A DNA stretch of 43,502 bases from Symbiobacterium thermophilum. Lineage in GTDB: Bacteria; Bacillota; Sulfobacillia; UBA995. The stretch lies in NCBI GenBank assembly GCA_020725145.1, contig DYFO01000014.1, forward strand, positions 1 through 43,502, written 5' to 3'. The notes under the pieces are model-generated. The model was given only the letters and a program-made list of their open reading frames with translations, had not been told where the DNA came from and did not search any database. Every line of letters begins with the position of its first letter. Positions within the stretch are counted from its first letter, which is position 1. The position numbers and the translations under genes were made by a program. Positions 41,903 to 43,502 of this stretch are shown here, one piece after another.

Positions 41903-42514
41903 TCAGCGGGCCTTGCCCTTTGAGGCCGCCAGGATTTCGTCCATCCGCGCGGCCGCCTGCTTCTTCAGGCCGGGCAGGACGTGGGAGTAAGTGTCCATAG
42001 TGAGAGTGATGGAGGAGTGGCCCAGCGTTTCCTGCACCACCTTGGGATGCTCGCCGGCGGCCAGGAGCAAGCTGGCGGCTGTATGCCTCAGGTCATGAAA
42101 CCGAATCCGCGGGAGACCGGCGTCCAGGGCGACGGCCGGGAGCTCGGCTGCCTCTTCCGGGGTGAGGACCTTCATGTCCGGGCTGGCACCGCGGGGGCGG
42201 TCAACTGCGTCCGCCGGGTTCCTGGGGAGGAGCCCCCACCGGACGGCCTGGCCGAGTGCCCGGTGAAGCGCGGCATGGATATACCTTACCGTGGCCGGGG
42301 CAAGGCCCTCCTCGAGCTTCTGAGCGTAGAGGGCTTGCAGGTGGGCGGGATTCAGCTTCCTGAGCGGGAGCTTGCCAATCACGGGGACGATATGCCGTCG
42401 GACGTTGGTGGTGTAGCCCACCAGGGTGCTCGGGCGAACGGAGGGGGCCACCGAGTCCCGCAGCCACCGTTCGAGGAACTGCCCGACCGTCTCTTTCGTG
42501 GGGTCCCCCAGCAT
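41903..42514 (-). pseudogene. Tyrosine recombinase/integrase with internal and N-terminal deletions
   Basis: 203 residues. The core-binding domain is present (TVGQFLERWLRDSVAPSVRP, RHIVPVIGKLPLRKLNPAHL), and so is the end of the catalytic domain: HDLRHTAASLLLAAGEHPKV (His-x-x-Arg), LGHSSITLTMDTYSHV with the nucleophilic Tyr. Between LTPEEAAELPAVAL and GLPRIRFHDLRH the segment that normally carries the first catalytic Arg (GLRRGEALGLRW-like) and the beta-hairpin Lys is missing, probably about 100 residues. The N-terminal AP2-like arm is also absent. It should be inactive. Its position next to tRNA-Lys marks an old integration. Confidence 0.85.
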
Positions 42515-42721
42515 TCCCGTATCGCGGTCCCGTAAGCGAGCTGGCGGAGCGGAGCTTTCGCAGAATCGCGCGCCACACCGGGACCGGCTCGGGGATCCTG
42601 CGGCGGGCGCTTTCGCGGCGAGTGGTGGTGACGGTGGACCTACGGACGGCCCTGGCCGACCTGTCCGAGATTCGGGAGGGCTTGTAGCGCAAGAGCTGAT
42701 CGGGAGGTGTCCGGGACAGCC
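42515..42721. other. Spacer between recombinase relic and split gene
   Basis: No gene is recognised. One forward frame is open to TAG 42685 (ending TVDLRTALADLSEIREGL) and might be the tail of a truncated gene, but I cannot assign it. Confidence 0.3.
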
Positions 42722-43387
42722 ATGACCGCCCCTCTTCTGGCATCACAGGTGCAGGCAGCAGTGCGGTTGTACGCTCGGTTGGATGGTTGGCAGACCACCG
42801 ACCGGGCACTCACCCGCCTAACGGAGCAGTTCCCCGGATTCGACCGGGAGGCCACGCTCCTCAAGGTGACGGCCGTGAACGCGCTCTACGGAACGAACGT
42901 CTTCGCCGTGGCCCGGATGGCCGACCACGTGCGCCAGGTCTTGGATGCGCTGACGGGAAACGAGGACGCGGCGGACGTGGTGAAGCGCCTGGCAGATCTG
43001 CCCAAGACCACCGGGTAGGTGAAGAAGCGCCTCCATTACAGCTTCGCCTCGAAGTTCGCACACTTTTTCATCGACCCCGAGTGCTTTCCCATCTACGACT
43101 CCTACGCCGACCGCACGCTCCGCTACCACCTGGGGCCGACGGGATACGTTTCGGACCCGAACAACCGCTACCGGGCCTTCGTGCGCAACTTCTGCGCACT
43201 AATGTCCCGGGTCGGTTCACCGCTCACAACCCGGGAGCTCGACCGGTACCTCTGGATTGCGAGCCAGTATCACTCCTGGCGAAGGAATCCCACGGGCCGC
43301 ATCAACACGGAGTTGCGCCGGCTCTTTGAACGGTCAACGCCAGAGGAAGCGGCCGCTCTCGACGCCATCCTGGGGCACGGCCGATAG
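42722..43387 (+). pseudogene. Protein of unknown function interrupted by an in-frame TAG
   Basis: One frame runs 221 codons from ATG 42722 (GGAGGTG 12 bases upstream) to TAG 43385, broken only by TAG at 43016-43018. The first part has LLKVTAVNALYGTNVFAVARMADHV; the second starts immediately after the stop with VKKRLHYSFASKFAHFFIDP and FPIYDSYADRTLRYHL. I recall an uncharacterised bacterial family with 'NALYxTN' followed, some 50 residues later, by 'FYSFAxKFxxxxxPxxxPIYDSYxxxxL', so both halves look like one protein. The second part has no ribosome site of its own, though it begins with GTG. Either a nonsense mutation or UAG readthrough explains this. Function unknown. Confidence 0.65.
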
Positions 43388-43417
43388 GGGCCTACGGCCT
43401 CCCGGAAGCGGCCAACC

Positions 43418-43502
43418 GTGACGTCCGCGTGGTGGCCTGAGTTAGGCGCACATCACGAGACTTACCAGGAAGTATGCCAGGCCATTGCGTCGGGCGAGTG
43501 GT
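43418..43502 (+). CDS. Possible gene start at the window edge (partial)
   Basis: GTG 43418 opens a frame that reads TSAWWPELGAHHETYQEVCQ and runs off the window. GGAAG lies about 10 bases upstream. It is in the same frame as the split gene. Too short to identify. Confidence 0.3.
   Translation, partial: MTSAWWPELGAHHETYQEVCQAIASGEW

Noticed and set aside
43016-43018. Pyrrolysine-encoding TAG as the firm explanation of the split gene
   Set aside because: No pyl genes or signal are visible here, and a nonsense mutation in a decaying element is simpler; left as a testable alternative only.

Overview
The window is a conserved core stretch of the chromosome of a high-G+C (about two thirds G+C by eye), endospore-forming member of the Bacillota. 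Spore genes (spoVG, spoVT, a spoVB-like flippase, a SpoIID-domain gene, yabP, yabQ), AbrB and SpoVT regulators, a T-box leader and 2'-O-methyltransferase rsmI all fit that assignment. The species cannot be named from this sequence. TTG and GTG starts are very common, and many genes touch or overlap (ATGA, GTGA or TTGA junctions), so much of the window is probably translated from long coupled operons.

Gene order follows the Bacillus subtilis rrnA-to-spoIIE region closely: 5S rRNA end, tmk, darA, holB, ricT, rsmI, abrB (opposite strand), metG, tatD, rsmA, ispE, purR, spoVG, glmU, prs, ctc/rplY, pth, mfd, spoVT, spoVB-like, mazG, HU, rqcP, yabP, yabQ, divIC, tRNA-Met, second tRNA. Several B. subtilis members (yaaR, yabA, yabE, rnmV, yabG, veg, sspF, ridA, fin, yabR) are not seen. 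The gaps hold lineage-specific cargo.

Layout. (1) 1-3500: 5S rRNA 3' end, a decayed reverse-strand beta-propeller-type gene fragment, an HTH-DUF2087-GNAT fusion, DegV, a ferredoxin and an acylphosphatase. (2) 3600-8160: a signalling block of one stand-alone receiver, a membrane hybrid kinase with two receivers, and a PocR-like/GAF/HD-GYP protein. (3) 8270-12210: tmk-darA-holB-ricT-rsmI with convergent abrB. (4) 12260-17220: abrB promoter with a perfect dyad, a Met T-box, then metG-tatD-GGDEF-rsmA. (5) 17200-22310: a DUF458 protein, a trypsin-fold peptidase and a cyanophycin pair (cphB-cphA). (6) 22378-34540: ispE to spoVT, with a near-consensus sigma-H promoter before spoVG and a good sigma-G candidate before spoVT. 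(7) 34590-41340: the spoVB-like to divIC sporulation and division cluster, including a SpoIID-domain lipoprotein and an SLT transglycosylase around yabP. (8) 41550-43502: tRNA-Met(CAU) and tRNA-Lys(CUU), then foreign DNA: an internally deleted tyrosine recombinase, a gene of unknown function cut by an in-frame TAG, and the start of a possible further gene.

Together the window encodes translation and RNA-maturation enzymes, cell-wall precursor supply (GlmU, flippase), nucleotide supply (Prs, PurR, Tmk), nucleotide second messengers (c-di-AMP receptor, GGDEF, HD-GYP), nitrogen storage as cyanophycin, and sporulation and division proteins. I found no CRISPR array and no complete novel multi-gene defence system. 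The most unusual points are the three-domain HTH/DUF2087/GNAT fusion, the cyanophycin locus beside an odd serine peptidase in the spore cluster, the structured spoVG-glmU leader, the abrB dyad, and the TAG-split gene in the tRNA-linked element.
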